DNA from: Marinobacter azerbaijanicus
GTDB taxonomy: Bacteria; Pseudomonadota; Gammaproteobacteria; Pseudomonadales; Oleiphilaceae
Assembly: GCF_030250645.1 (NCBI RefSeq)
Contig: NZ_JASSVS010000001.1
Span: 124,001 to 188,000 of the forward strand
Length of the DNA: 64,000 nt
Reading direction: 5' to 3'
Made by a program: the position numbers and the translations under genes. The notes below the pieces were generated by a model. It saw only the letters and a program-made list of their open reading frames with translations, did not search any database and was not told where the DNA came from. Shown piece by piece: positions 1-11,210 of this stretch. Positions within the stretch are counted from its first letter, which is position 1. The number at the start of each line of letters is the position of its first letter.

Positions 1-956
1 GGTCCCTGTGGATTTTCCTTGCCCTGTTCGGGCTATCGCTGATGGCCGAGGTAATCGCCAACGACGTGCCACTGGTGGCCTATTACAAGGGTGAGCTCTA
101 TTTCCCGGTGGTTGAAAGCGTGCCCGAGGAAACCTTTGGTGGTTTTCTGCCCACGGAAGCAGACTACCGCGACTCGTTTATTGCCGATGAGATAGAGGCC
201 AACGGTTGGATGATCTGGCCGCCCATACCCTTCAGCTATAACACCACCAATTACAACCTGGAGGTACCCTCACCGGCACCCCCCAGTGCCGAGAACTGGA
301 TAGGTACCGACGACCAGGGCCGCGATGTGGCTGCCCGTGTGATTTATGGTTTCCGTATTTCCGTTCTTTTCGGTCTGATCCTGACCATCCTCAGTTGTAT
401 TGTGGGCGTGGTGGTCGGCGCTATTCAGGGCTATTACGGAGGTAAAGTGGATCTGCTGGGGCAACGGTTTATCGAGATCTGGTCCGGTCTTCCCGTGCTT
501 TATCTGCTGATTATCCTTTCCAGTATTGTACAGCCGAACTTCTGGTGGTTGCTGGGCATCATGCTGCTGTTCAGCTGGATGGGACTGGTGGACGTGGTAC
601 GCGCGGAATTCCTTCGTGCCCGCAATTTCGAGTACGTCAAGGCAGCGCGGGCCCTGGGGCTGGGTAACCGCAAGATCATGTTCCGGCACATTCTGCCCAA
701 TGCCATGGTGGCGACGCTGACCTTTCTGCCGTTCATACTGACCGGCGCCATCACCGGCCTGACATCTCTGGATTTCCTGGGTTTCGGCCTGCCATCCGGT
801 TCACCCTCTCTCGGTGAGCTGATTGCCCAGGGCAAGTCCAACCTCCATGCTCCCTGGCTTGGCATCTCCGCATTCGTTTCCCTGTCGATCATGCTCACAT
901 TGCTGGTATTTGTGGGCGAAGCGGTGCGTGATGCCTTTGACCCGAGAAAGAACTGA
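1..956 (+). CDS. yejE: Peptide ABC transporter permease YejE-like (5' truncated)
   Basis: Inner-membrane permease of a microcin C/oligopeptide-type ABC importer. The reading frame is open from base 3, so the true start lies outside the window and 317 codons are visible. An N-terminal membrane segment is followed by a periplasmic stretch, then the conserved permease part. This includes the binding-protein-dependent transport signature around bases 600-720 (EYVKAARALG followed by a hydrophobic segment) that contacts the ATPase. The family (YejE, OppC/DppC superfamily) pairs with YejB and YejA, which should lie just upstream. The stop TGA is 1 nt before the ATG of the ATPase gene, so the two are translationally linked. 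High confidence in family; the exact substrate is inferred from E. coli Yej. Confidence 0.9.
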   Translation, partial: SLWIFLALFGLSLMAEVIANDVPLVAYYKGELYFPVVESVPEETFGGFLPTEADYRDSFIADEIEANGWMIWPPIPFSYNTTNYNLEVPSPAPPSAENWIGTDDQGRDVAARVIYGFRISVLFGLILTILSCIVGVVVGAIQGYYGGKVDLLGQRFIEIWSGLPVLYLLIILSSIVQPNFWWLLGIMLLFSWMGLVDVVRAEFLRARNFEYVKAARALGLGNRKIMFRHILPNAMVATLTFLPFILTGAITGLTSLDFLGFGLPSGSPSLGELIAQGKSNLHAPWLGISAFVSLSIMLTLLVFVGEAVRDAFDPRKN

Positions 957-957
957 T

Positions 958-2547
958 ATGTCGAAACTGCTGGAAATCAGGGATCTGTCCATCCACTTTG
1001 ACGCCACCATCCGTGCCGTTGACAATCTGTCCCTGAAGATCGACAAGGGTGAAACCGTTGCCTTGGTGGGGGAGAGCGGCTCCGGCAAATCGGTGTCTGC
1101 ACTGTCCGTGCTGCGGCTTCTGGATGAGCGTCACGCCAGTTACCCGACCGGGGAAATCCTGTTCCAGGGCGACGATATGCTCAAGGTCAGCCAGAAGCGG
1201 CTACGGCAGATCCGCGGCCGTCAGATCAGCATGATCTTTCAGGAGCCGATGACTTCTCTCAACCCCCTGCATACGGTTGAAAAGCAGATCAGTGAAACTC
1301 TGGCCCTTCACAAGGGCATGCGCGGCCCCCAGGCGAGGGCACGATGCATTGAGCTACTTGAGCTCGTGGGCATACCGGTACCGGAGGAGCGCCTGAGCAG
1401 CTACCCGCACCAGTTATCCGGCGGACAGAAACAGCGGGTGATGATTGCCATGGCCCTGGCCAATGAGCCAGACCTGCTGATTGCCGACGAGCCCACCACC
1501 GCGCTGGATGTCACCGTGCAGAAGCAGGTGCTGGAATTGCTCAAAGACCTCCAGCACAAGCTGGGGATGGCAATCCTGCTGATTACCCATGACCTGTCCA
1601 TTGTGCGTCGATATGCGGATCATGTGGTGGTTATGGAACGGGGCCAGTTGGTGGAAGAGGCCCCGACGGAAACCCTGTTCAGCGAACCGAAGCATCCCTA
1701 CACCCGTCGTCTGCTTGATGCGGAACCGCCGGCCTCACCCTCCGGCGCCATGGTCAACAATAAACCGCTGCTGAACGTTGATAACCTCGATGTACGCTTC
1801 ATTACTCGTAAAAGCCTGCTGGGCAAACCGAAATCCTGGTTTCAGGCCGTCGACAACGCCAGTTTTTCCCTGAACCAGGGAGAAACACTTGGCATTGTCG
1901 GCGAGAGCGGCAGCGGAAAAACCACCATCGGCCACGCCCTTCTGAAACTCACTGGCAGCACTGGCAGTATCCGCCTGACCGGAGAGGAACTGTCCCATCT
2001 TGATCAGAAGCAGTTCCGCCCCTGGCGCAGCCGTATCCAGATCGTATTCCAGGACCCTTTTGGCAGCCTCAGTCCCCGCATGTCGGTTGCAGAAATTGTC
2101 CGGGAAGGCCTTGAGATACACGCACCGGCAACGCCGGAGGAACAGGACCGAAAAGTTATCCAGGCGCTGAACGATGTGGGTCTGGATCCTGATGCGCGAC
2201 ACCGTTACCCGCACGAGTTTTCCGGCGGCCAGCGGCAGCGAATCGCCATTGCCCGGGCTCTGGTACTGCAACCGGAACTGATCATTCTGGACGAGCCCAC
2301 CTCGGCCCTGGATCGCACCGTTCAGAAGCAGGTGATTACCCTTCTGAGGGATCTACAGGACAAATATGGTCTAAGCTATGTCTTTATCAGCCATGATCTT
2401 GCCGTGGTCCGGGCACTCAGCCACAAATTGCTGGTGCTGAAAAACGGTCGGGTTGTGGAATACGGTGACGCAACCGGAATATTTAATGCACCGCAACACG
2501 AATACACCCGTGAACTGCTGGGCGCAGCACTGTTCTACAGCCAGTAG
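958..2547 (+). CDS. yejF: Peptide ABC transporter ATP-binding protein YejF-like (two fused ATPase domains)
   Basis: Energises the Yej peptide importer at the cytoplasmic face of the inner membrane. The protein has 529 residues, as I recall the same length as E. coli YejF, and carries two ABC cassettes in tandem. Each has a Walker A (GESGSGKS near residue 41 and GESGSGKT near 315), an ABC signature (LSGGQKQR and FSGGQRQR) and a Walker B ending DEPT. I chose ATG 958 because it follows the permease stop by 1 nt and matches the family's N-terminus; an in-frame upstream start at 823 would lie inside yejE. Fusion of the two nucleotide-binding domains distinguishes YejF from the separate OppD/OppF proteins. 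Confidence 0.93.
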   Translation: MSKLLEIRDLSIHFDATIRAVDNLSLKIDKGETVALVGESGSGKSVSALSVLRLLDERHASYPTGEILFQGDDMLKVSQKRLRQIRGRQISMIFQEPMTSLNPLHTVEKQISETLALHKGMRGPQARARCIELLELVGIPVPEERLSSYPHQLSGGQKQRVMIAMALANEPDLLIADEPTTALDVTVQKQVLELLKDLQHKLGMAILLITHDLSIVRRYADHVVVMERGQLVEEAPTETLFSEPKHPYTRRLLDAEPPASPSGAMVNNKPLLNVDNLDVRFITRKSLLGKPKSWFQAVDNASFSLNQGETLGIVGESGSGKTTIGHALLKLTGSTGSIRLTGEELSHLDQKQFRPWRSRIQIVFQDPFGSLSPRMSVAEIVREGLEIHAPATPEEQDRKVIQALNDVGLDPDARHRYPHEFSGGQRQRIAIARALVLQPELIILDEPTSALDRTVQKQVITLLRDLQDKYGLSYVFISHDLAVVRALSHKLLVLKNGRVVEYGDATGIFNAPQHEYTRELLGAALFYSQ

Positions 2548-2638
2548 CCTGCGGTCGCTTACTACGACCAATTGAGCGTTACCCGCACCGCTTCGGTTCA
2601 TGGATAATGGCTAAAACTGAAACACAGGGAGAATCGTT

Positions 2639-3424
2639 ATGGGATTACTCAGTGGCAAGAAAGCACTGATTGTCGGCGTTGCAAGCAAACACTCCATTGC
2701 CTATGGCATTGCAGAAGCCTTCGCCAGAGAGGGCGCCGAGCTGGCTTTCACCTACCAGAATGAAAAGCTCAAGTCCCGGGTGGAAAAATTCGCTGAAGGC
2801 TGGGGCAGCTCACTGATCTTTCCGTGCGATGTCGCCAGCGATGACGAAATCGAAGCCGTGTTCACTGATCTGGGCAAGCACTGGGATAACATCGACGTTA
2901 TTGTGCATTCCGTTGGCTTCGCACCGGGCCATGAACTCGATGGCAACTACGTGGATGTCACCACCCGTGAGGGCTTCCGTATCGCCCACGAGATCAGCTC
3001 CTACAGCTTTGTGGCCCTGGCCAAGGCCGGTCGCAATATGCTTCACGAAAACAGCTCGCTGCTGACCCTGAGCTACCTGGGTGCCGAAAAGGTATTGCAG
3101 AATTACAACGTAATGGGACTTGCCAAGGCTTCACTGGAGGCCAATGTTCGCTATATGGCCGCCAGCCTTGGGCGTGATGGTATTCGCGTTAACGCCATCT
3201 CTGCAGGACCTATCAGGACGCTGGCAGCTTCAGGCATCAAGAGCTTCCGCAAAATGCTTTCGGAGAACGCCCGCAGGGCACCCCTGCGCCGTAATGTCAC
3301 CACTGATGAGGTCGGCAATGCCGCCGCTTTCATGTGCTCCGACATGGCCAGCGGCATCACCGGCGAAATCATGTACGTGGACGCCGGCTTCAACATTACC
3401 GGCATGGGCGAACTGGAAGACTGA
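2639..3424 (+). CDS. fabI: Enoyl-[acyl-carrier-protein] reductase (NADH), FabI
   Basis: Catalyses the last reduction of each fatty-acid elongation cycle (trans-2-enoyl-ACP to acyl-ACP). The protein has 261 residues and is a short-chain dehydrogenase of the FabI type. It has an N-terminal [11 protein letters not shown] nucleotide-binding loop, the catalytic pair Tyr146/Tyr156, and Lys163 in the YNVMGLAK segment, at the same numbers as E. coli FabI. Gly93 of the triclosan pocket is present. A good ribosome site (AGGGAGA) stands 6-7 nt before ATG 2639. It is a single gene between the yej operon and a convergent PilZ gene. By family knowledge, a classical FabI with these residues would be expected to be triclosan-sensitive unless FabV or FabK is also encoded; that is inference. 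Confidence 0.96.
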   Translation: MGLLSGKKALIVGVASKHSIAYGIAEAFAREGAELAFTYQNEKLKSRVEKFAEGWGSSLIFPCDVASDDEIEAVFTDLGKHWDNIDVIVHSVGFAPGHELDGNYVDVTTREGFRIAHEISSYSFVALAKAGRNMLHENSSLLTLSYLGAEKVLQNYNVMGLAKASLEANVRYMAASLGRDGIRVNAISAGPIRTLAASGIKSFRKMLSENARRAPLRRNVTTDEVGNAAAFMCSDMASGITGEIMYVDAGFNITGMGELED

Positions 3425-3435
3425 CCACCCCTGCA

Positions 3436-3468
3436 TTTCCCCGGCGGGGCCTCAGCCCTGCCGGGGCG
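3436..3468. terminator. Possible bidirectional terminator between convergent fabI and PilZ gene
   Basis: An inverted repeat CCCCGGC (3439-3445) / GCCGGGG (3460-3466) with an inner GGGC/GCCC lies between the two convergent stop codons. The GC-rich stem is convincing, but there is no T-run on either side, so factor-independent termination is uncertain. Confidence 0.35.
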
Positions 3469-3473
3469 CCCGG

Positions 3474-3884
3474 TCAGCCTTCAGACATTGCCCTGGCAAC
3501 CGCCTCAACCCATTCCAGGTACGCGGTGTCGTCCGATTCCAGTATCTGTAGCCCCACCAGCCAGCCACCGGCATCAGCGCGGCGGCACCATACCACTTCC
3601 ACCATTAACCGGAACGGATCTGAGACTTCCTCCAGACTCACCCTCGCAGGCAATATTGCCCCCGTTGTTAACGGTTCAGTGGTGGCAAGCCGGATGCCCC
3701 TCACCGACAGATCACTGGTCCGCGAGACGAGAGAGCGTTCTGCGCTGTCACTGGCATCGCCCGGCGCCGAAGACTCCAGCTCGAGTGTGACCTTTGCGCT
3801 TGCCGTCAGTCGGTACTCTGCACGGTTATCCCCGGATTCCGGAGAATCCTCATAATCACCAAAGCTGTAATCAATATCGCTCAT
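3474..3884 (-). CDS. PilZ-domain protein, predicted c-di-GMP receptor
   Basis: Small cytoplasmic protein of 136 residues consisting mainly of one PilZ domain. The two signature motifs of c-di-GMP-binding PilZ domains are visible: RAEYR (RxxxR) near residue 21 and DLSVRG (DxSxxG) near residue 58. The start at 3884 (MSDIDYSFGDY) is preferred because AGGTGG sits 6 nt upstream; other in-frame ATGs further up either abut this site or run into the upstream gene. It lies 31 nt downstream of the DUF1631 gene and is probably co-transcribed. The family translates c-di-GMP levels into motility, adhesion or secretion outputs; the specific target here is unknown. Confidence 0.8.
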   Translation of the reverse strand: MSDIDYSFGDYEDSPESGDNRAEYRLTASAKVTLELESSAPGDASDSAERSLVSRTSDLSVRGIRLATTEPLTTGAILPARVSLEEVSDPFRLMVEVVWCRRADAGGWLVGLQILESDDTAYLEWVEAVARAMSEG

Positions 3885-3915
3885 GATCATCCACCTGACG
3901 CTGGCGGTTAACGGA

Positions 3916-5739
3916 TCAGTTTCGGCCAACCCGGATGCGCCCCACGACCCTGGAAAGTGTGTCATCAAACTCAGCAGACGTCCCCAGGACCCTAATACGG
4001 CCGGCCACAATCTCCTTCACCAGCTCGTCCACCAGAAACTCGCGGCGGTTCAGGCCCAGCCGGTCCACAAACACCAGTTTTCTTGAGGCGTTAATGCGCA
4101 CAGCCAGCTTCAGTCGGACCGGGTCCTGTCCCTTGGCGTCGGCCTCTTCCACAATCCAGCCGCCAAGCTTGATACCGTCAACAAGCTCGCGTGCAGCGGC
4201 TTCCTTTTCCCGGAACAGCCGCTCCTGTTCAGCTTCTTCATCAGCCAGTCGCTGGGCCTCCACCATTTCCTTTCTGCGGGCAATCTCCTCCCGCCTCGCG
4301 GTTTCCTCGGCCAGCCGCCGCTGTTCAGCCTCTTCTTTCTCCCGACGTATGCTCTCAGCGCGTGCCTTTGCTTCCCTGGCAGCTTCTTGCCGCTGAACTT
4401 TCTGCCGATCAAGGACGATCGACAGGGAAGTAATGGTTTCCGTCAGTACTTCGCCGAACGGCTTCAATGGGGGCAGTGACCTCAGTGTTCCGCTGTCACG
4501 GGCATCGACAAACCGGGCCCAGGGGAGCAGCCCTAGCTTGACACCTGCACCGTTTGTCCAGAGCACTTCAGAGGTATCCGGCAGCAACGCGAAAAAGAAG
4601 CGCCGCTGCTCTGCCGCTCCCTCGCCTTCAACGAACCACTTGCCTTTCACCTGTGCCACCTCCTCTTCCGGAGGGATGGTGAACGTCAGCCAGGAGGGGT
4701 TCCAGGAAAATCGATTGCCCGATGGCAAGGCAGGAACCAGATCCGGTGTTTCTCCCCTGAGCCTTGCCACCATCACGGCCTGGACACCTTCAAGGGCCTT
4801 CTCCTCCAACGGCTTCTTCTGAACGCGGTTCCATACATCGACAATTCTGTCGCCGATCTGCTCACCGACGGTGTAAAGACGATTCCGGTCCCGGTCCGAC
4901 AGGCCCGGATCACCGATCCACACAAGCCACTCGAGGAGTTTGCTGGCATGACGCCAGTTCTCCCCCTCTGTTCCCTCTTCCCAGACGATCTGCTTGAGAA
5001 GTCCAAACCAGTGATCAAAAATGAAATCCACCACCGGCCTGGGCAATTCGCGATTCTGCAAAGCCCGCCCGACCAGGGCTCGTGCTGTCTGTTCCGCCCT
5101 TCGTTGTCTGGAAGCGCCCTCCTCCGTCGCAAGCAGGCGTTCACGGAGTCTGTCGTTCTGTTGCTCCCTCTTTTCCGCATCGATCCGCCATTGGCGGCAG
5201 AATTCCAGCACCGGTTCGATGTCGCCGGACTCAAAACTGCCGGAAACCGCGATAACCAAGGAGTCCAGTTGGTCCAGGAGCGCTCTCGATGAACGTCCAC
5301 CGGACGCACTCCAGCCCCGGCAGTCCTGCAGGGAATCCAGCCATTGAATCAGCGTATCGTTGAGCGCGCCCGCCCCTTCAAGGTTCATCCGCCAGGCAAA
5401 AAAGAAACGCAGGCGAGCAATGCGACGGGCCAGCTCCGGATGCAGTCCGCTGGTTTTGAGGAACACCCCCATAATGCGGTCGGCAACATAGGCGGAGTTG
5501 ATCTGCCGGACAGACCATGTCAGCGAAACAGAACGAATCACATGGGTGACAGGTTCGTCCCTCTGCTCTGACCAGCAGGAAAGCAACAACGGTTGCCAGT
5601 TGCTGACAGCATCCGGTGAAAGCTTTTGAGCCGGGTATGGAAGATCCGGCACGCGAATGCCTGAGAGCACGTCGGCCATCTTCTCTGCAACCCGCTTCCG
5701 GGGCAGGACTTCCCGTTTTTTCTGGGTGCTCTGCTGCAT
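3916..5739 (-). CDS. DUF1631 family protein with C-terminal coiled coil
   Basis: Large cytoplasmic protein of 607 residues. The helical N-terminal two thirds resemble DUF1631, including the LPRPVVDFIFDHWFGLLKQ segment near residue 230. A strongly charged Arg/Glu/Ala coiled coil runs over about residues 450-525. A compact C-terminal domain (about 530-607, ending RIRVGRN) may be PilZ-like in fold, but I do not see the RxxxR/DxSxxG motifs. No biochemical function is known to me. It precedes and probably shares a transcript with the c-di-GMP-type PilZ gene, so a role in c-di-GMP signalling is a reasonable inference. Start ATG 5739 has GGGGAA upstream. The family assignment is from memory of its pattern rather than from a search. 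Confidence 0.65.
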   Translation of the reverse strand: MQQSTQKKREVLPRKRVAEKMADVLSGIRVPDLPYPAQKLSPDAVSNWQPLLLSCWSEQRDEPVTHVIRSVSLTWSVRQINSAYVADRIMGVFLKTSGLHPELARRIARLRFFFAWRMNLEGAGALNDTLIQWLDSLQDCRGWSASGGRSSRALLDQLDSLVIAVSGSFESGDIEPVLEFCRQWRIDAEKREQQNDRLRERLLATEEGASRQRRAEQTARALVGRALQNRELPRPVVDFIFDHWFGLLKQIVWEEGTEGENWRHASKLLEWLVWIGDPGLSDRDRNRLYTVGEQIGDRIVDVWNRVQKKPLEEKALEGVQAVMVARLRGETPDLVPALPSGNRFSWNPSWLTFTIPPEEEVAQVKGKWFVEGEGAAEQRRFFFALLPDTSEVLWTNGAGVKLGLLPWARFVDARDSGTLRSLPPLKPFGEVLTETITSLSIVLDRQKVQRQEAAREAKARAESIRREKEEAEQRRLAEETARREEIARRKEMVEAQRLADEEAEQERLFREKEAAARELVDGIKLGGWIVEEADAKGQDPVRLKLAVRINASRKLVFVDRLGLNRREFLVDELVKEIVAGRIRVLGTSAEFDDTLSRVVGRIRVGRN

Positions 5740-5863
5740 CCGTTCCCCGCGCGTAAGAAGCGTTGAAAAGGTTCATCAAATAACGCAGTATAACCAACTC
5801 GCCGGGGTTTACTGCAACTAAACGCCGGTCGGTCATGTTTTATGCGACGGGGATAACAACAGA

Positions 5864-6937
5864 ATGTCGGGCACCAAACTAGAGAATCTGAATGTGGCGA
5901 GTCAGGAACCATTGATCACCCCTGAAGCGCTCAAGCAGGAGATGCCGCTATCCGGTAAGGCCGCGGAAACCGTGGAAAAAGGCCGCCAGGCTATCTATGA
6001 CATCATGGATGGCAAGGATCATCGTCTGTTTGTAGTTGTGGGTCCCTGTTCCATTCACGATGTTGAAGCCGCCCGGGAATATGCCGCCAAGCTGAAGAAA
6101 CTCTCAGATGAGGTCAGTGATACCCTGCTGATCGTCATGCGTGTCTATTTCGAGAAGCCCCGCACCACCGTTGGCTGGAAAGGCCTGATTAACGATCCGC
6201 ACCTGAACGATACCTTTGATATCGAACAGGGCCTGCATATCGGTCGTCGCCTGCTGCTGGATATTTCCGAACTGGGCCTGCCCACTGCCACGGAAGCACT
6301 GGATCCGATTTCGCCGCAGTACCTTCAGGACACCATTTCCTGGTCTGCGATCGGGGCCCGTACAACCGAGTCCCAGACTCACCGGGAAATGAGCAGTGGC
6401 CTGTCCATGGCGATCGGTTTCAAGAATGGCACGGATGGCAGCCTGGATGTTGCCGTCAATGCCATGAAGTCGGTTTCACACCCCCACAGCTTTCTGGGAA
6501 TTGACCAGCAGGGCAAGGTCGCGGTCATCCGCACCCGTGGTAACAATTATGGCCATGTGGTTCTTCGTGGTGGCGGTGGCAAGCCCAACTACGATTCAGT
6601 GAGCGTTGCCCTGTGTGAACGGGCCCTCGAGAAAGCCAATCTGCGCCAGTCCATCATGGTGGACTGCAGTCACGCCAACTCCAGCAAAGACCCTGCCATC
6701 CAGCCGCTGGTGCTTCAGGACATTACCCACCAGATTCTGGAAGGCAACCAGTCGATCCAGGGCCTGATGGTGGAAAGCAACCTGAACTGGGGCAACCAGT
6801 CGATCCCGGAAAACCTCGCGGATCTCAAGTACGGCGTATCAGTGACTGACGCCTGTATTGACTGGGAAACCACCGAGAAGGCCCTGCACGACATGCGGGA
6901 CAAGCTGAAAGACGTGTTGCCCAAGCGGCGCGGATAA
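5864..6937 (+). CDS. aroF: 3-deoxy-7-phosphoheptulonate (DAHP) synthase, class I
   Basis: First committed step of the shikimate pathway: phosphoenolpyruvate plus erythrose 4-phosphate to DAHP. The protein has 357 residues and is of the AroFGH (type I-alpha) class. It has the metal-ligand segment GPCSIHD with Cys62, the PEP-binding GARTTESQTHRE segment, and DCSHANS near residue 268. The N-terminal extension typical of feedback-regulated enzymes is present, but I cannot say which aromatic amino acid inhibits it, so aroF rather than aroG or aroH is a convention. It is divergent from the DUF1631 gene across 124 bp and convergent with cobA. Confidence 0.92.
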   Translation: MSGTKLENLNVASQEPLITPEALKQEMPLSGKAAETVEKGRQAIYDIMDGKDHRLFVVVGPCSIHDVEAAREYAAKLKKLSDEVSDTLLIVMRVYFEKPRTTVGWKGLINDPHLNDTFDIEQGLHIGRRLLLDISELGLPTATEALDPISPQYLQDTISWSAIGARTTESQTHREMSSGLSMAIGFKNGTDGSLDVAVNAMKSVSHPHSFLGIDQQGKVAVIRTRGNNYGHVVLRGGGGKPNYDSVSVALCERALEKANLRQSIMVDCSHANSSKDPAIQPLVLQDITHQILEGNQSIQGLMVESNLNWGNQSIPENLADLKYGVSVTDACIDWETTEKALHDMRDKLKDVLPKRRG

Positions 6938-6975
6938 TCCTCTGCCGCAACTCCCCGGGAACGGCGGTTGAAGAC

Positions 6976-9107
<2,132 letters not shown>

Positions 9108-9198
9108 TCAAAGGTAAGTTGACAGTTTTCACGATTGACTGGGCATTATACCTGCGAGGATGTCTGTGGCTACAGCAAGGCTGGCCAGCCAGGGAATT

Positions 9199-10542
9199 TC
9201 AGTCTTGGGGATAGCGCTTGTGGGAGCTTTGACGGTTCCATTGATCAAGCCGGTCACGTTTCTCCGCAAGCTTGATCTCGAGACCACGTTTCACCGGCTG
9301 ATAGTACCGACGCTGGTGAATCGCTTCTGGCAGGTAGGACTCGCCTGCGGCAAAGGCTTCGGGTTCATCATGGGCGTATCGGTATTCATTGCCATGACCC
9401 ATGGACTTCAGCAGTTTGGTGGGGGCATTGCGCAGGTGCACAGGTACGTCGTAGTCAGGATCATTGCGGATGTCAGCGAGGCACTGGTTGAACGCCTTGT
9501 AGACAGCATTGCTCTTCGGCGCTAACGCCAGATAGGTGACTGCCTGGGCAAGGGCCAGTTCTCCTTCCGGTGAACCCAGCCGTTCCTGGGCTTCCCACGC
9601 ATCCATGGCAATCTGCAGCGCCCTCGGGTCCGCATTGCCGATATCCTCGCTGGCTATCCTGGCCAGCCGCCGGGCCACATACAGGGGGTCACAGCCGCCA
9701 TCGAGCATGCGACACAACCAATAAAGCGAACCGTCGGGATCCGAGCCCCGCACCGACTTGTGCAGGGCCGATATCTGGTCATAGAAAACATCACCACCCT
9801 TGTCGAAACGTCTGAGACTGGTCTGAAGCACCTGTTCCAGATGATCGCGGGTTATTCTGGCGCTGTTTTCGCCGTCAGGCTCGGCAAGATCCGTTGCGAC
9901 TTCCAGGATATTCAGTGCCCGTCTGGCGTCGCCGCCGGAAGCCGACGCCACAAGATCCAGCACAGATTGCTCAACCGTAAAACGACCGCCAAGACCCTCC
10001 GGGGAGGACAACGCCCGGTTCAGCAACTCCAGAATGTCGTCGTCCGACAGGTTTTTGAGGACATAGACCCGGGTGCGGGACAGAAGCGCGCTGTTGAGCT
10101 CAAAAGAGGGGTTTTCGGTAGTGGCCCCTACGAAGATAAAGGTGCCATCTTCGATATGGGGAAGAAAGGCATCCTGCTGGCTCTTGTTGAAACGGTGGAC
10201 CTCATCCACAAACAGCAGGGTATCCCGGCCCTCCCTGCTTTTGCGATCCTTTGCCCGCTGCACAATCTCACGGATGTCCTTTACACCGCTCAGAACGGCA
10301 GAGACGGTCTCGAAGCTGAGATCACTGAGGTTGGCCAGCAGGCGGGCAAAAGTGGTCTTGCCGACGCCCGGAGGCCCCCAGAGGATCATGGAATGAAGCT
10401 GCCCCTGCTCTACGGCCCGCCGCAGCGGTTTGCCCTCACCGACCAGATGCGCCTGACCAACGTATTCATCGAGGCTTGCAGGGCGCATTCGTGCAGCCAG
10501 GGGCCGAAACCCCTGCTGTTCGCCGAACAGGCTTTCCTGCAT
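9199..10542 (-). CDS. rarA: Replication-associated recombination protein A (AAA+ ATPase)
   Basis: RarA/MgsA acts at stalled replication forks and is related to clamp-loader subunits and eukaryotic WRNIP1. The protein has 447 residues, with Walker A GPPGVGKT at 56-63, Walker B FVDEVHRFNK near 111-120, the sensor segment GATTENPSFELNSALLSR, and the C-terminal tetramerisation region. Its start codon overlaps the lolA stop codon by one base, as expected for coupled translation. Confidence 0.95.
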   Translation of the reverse strand: MQESLFGEQQGFRPLAARMRPASLDEYVGQAHLVGEGKPLRRAVEQGQLHSMILWGPPGVGKTTFARLLANLSDLSFETVSAVLSGVKDIREIVQRAKDRKSREGRDTLLFVDEVHRFNKSQQDAFLPHIEDGTFIFVGATTENPSFELNSALLSRTRVYVLKNLSDDDILELLNRALSSPEGLGGRFTVEQSVLDLVASASGGDARRALNILEVATDLAEPDGENSARITRDHLEQVLQTSLRRFDKGGDVFYDQISALHKSVRGSDPDGSLYWLCRMLDGGCDPLYVARRLARIASEDIGNADPRALQIAMDAWEAQERLGSPEGELALAQAVTYLALAPKSNAVYKAFNQCLADIRNDPDYDVPVHLRNAPTKLLKSMGHGNEYRYAHDEPEAFAAGESYLPEAIHQRRYYQPVKRGLEIKLAEKRDRLDQWNRQSSHKRYPQD

Positions 10543-11198
10543 CAGGCCCCGTCCCGGATAACATCCACACCGTCGGGATATTCAAGAACAAAGGCGCTGT
10601 CTTTGACTTCTTCGTTCAGTCGGACATCTTCGAAACTCAGGACGCTCAGCTGGGACAGGGAATCCTGCATACGCATCTCCTGCAGTTCTCCCTTGAAGAA
10701 CGTCAGCCGCAAGGAAACGAACAGCGAATCCTCGCTCCTGGGCTCCAGGGTAAACTCGCGGGTATTATCGCCAATGGAGCGCATCGATACCTTGTAGGTC
10801 TCGTCAAGATTGTCCACTTCGCCACTGAGCAGCAATGCCGGTGTGGTGGACACTTTCTCGTCCAGACTGTGGACCGTGACCTGTTCAAGGTCTGGATCGT
10901 AGACTTCTACCTTGTCGCCGTCACTGACGACGAACTGGGAATGGGGTTTACTGGTCTCCCAGTAGAACAGGCCGGGGCGTTTCGCCTTGAGGGAACCCCG
11001 GCTTTCCTGGACCCGGTTGCCATTCTCGTTCACAACAATCTGGATAAAGCTGGACTGAAAGGATTCGTAACTCTCCAGCATGGACGCAAGTTCAGCGGCA
11101 GCGTCTTCGCCGCTCTCTTCAGCCTGAGCCGGCAGGGCGAATACCAACAGCGCTGCCAGTATCGATGCCAGGCCAAAACCTTTTCGTAATTCCGTCAT
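10542..11198 (-). CDS. lolA: Outer-membrane lipoprotein carrier LolA
   Basis: Periplasmic chaperone that takes lipoproteins released by LolCDE and passes them to LolB at the outer membrane. The protein has 218 residues. A signal peptide ends near ALPAQA (residue 26). The beta-rich LolA fold follows, with FSSFIQ-like and RPGLFYWE segments typical of the family. It is located between ftsK and rarA, 12 nt after ftsK. The RPGLFYWE segment is the best family marker. Confidence 0.92.
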   Translation of the reverse strand: MTELRKGFGLASILAALLVFALPAQAEESGEDAAAELASMLESYESFQSSFIQIVVNENGNRVQESRGSLKAKRPGLFYWETSKPHSQFVVSDGDKVEVYDPDLEQVTVHSLDEKVSTTPALLLSGEVDNLDETYKVSMRSIGDNTREFTLEPRSEDSLFVSLRLTFFKGELQEMRMQDSLSQLSVLSFEDVRLNEEVKDSAFVLEYPDGVDVIRDGA

Positions 11199-11210
11199 TG
11201 ATCTGTACTC

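Noticed and set aside
823..957. Longer start for yejF at 823
   Set aside because: It lies wholly inside yejE in another frame; ATG 958 matches the family start.
3889..4010. Extended N-terminus for the PilZ protein (178 residues)
   Set aside because: The added segment overlaps the end of the DUF1631 gene, and a good ribosome site supports the start at 3884.
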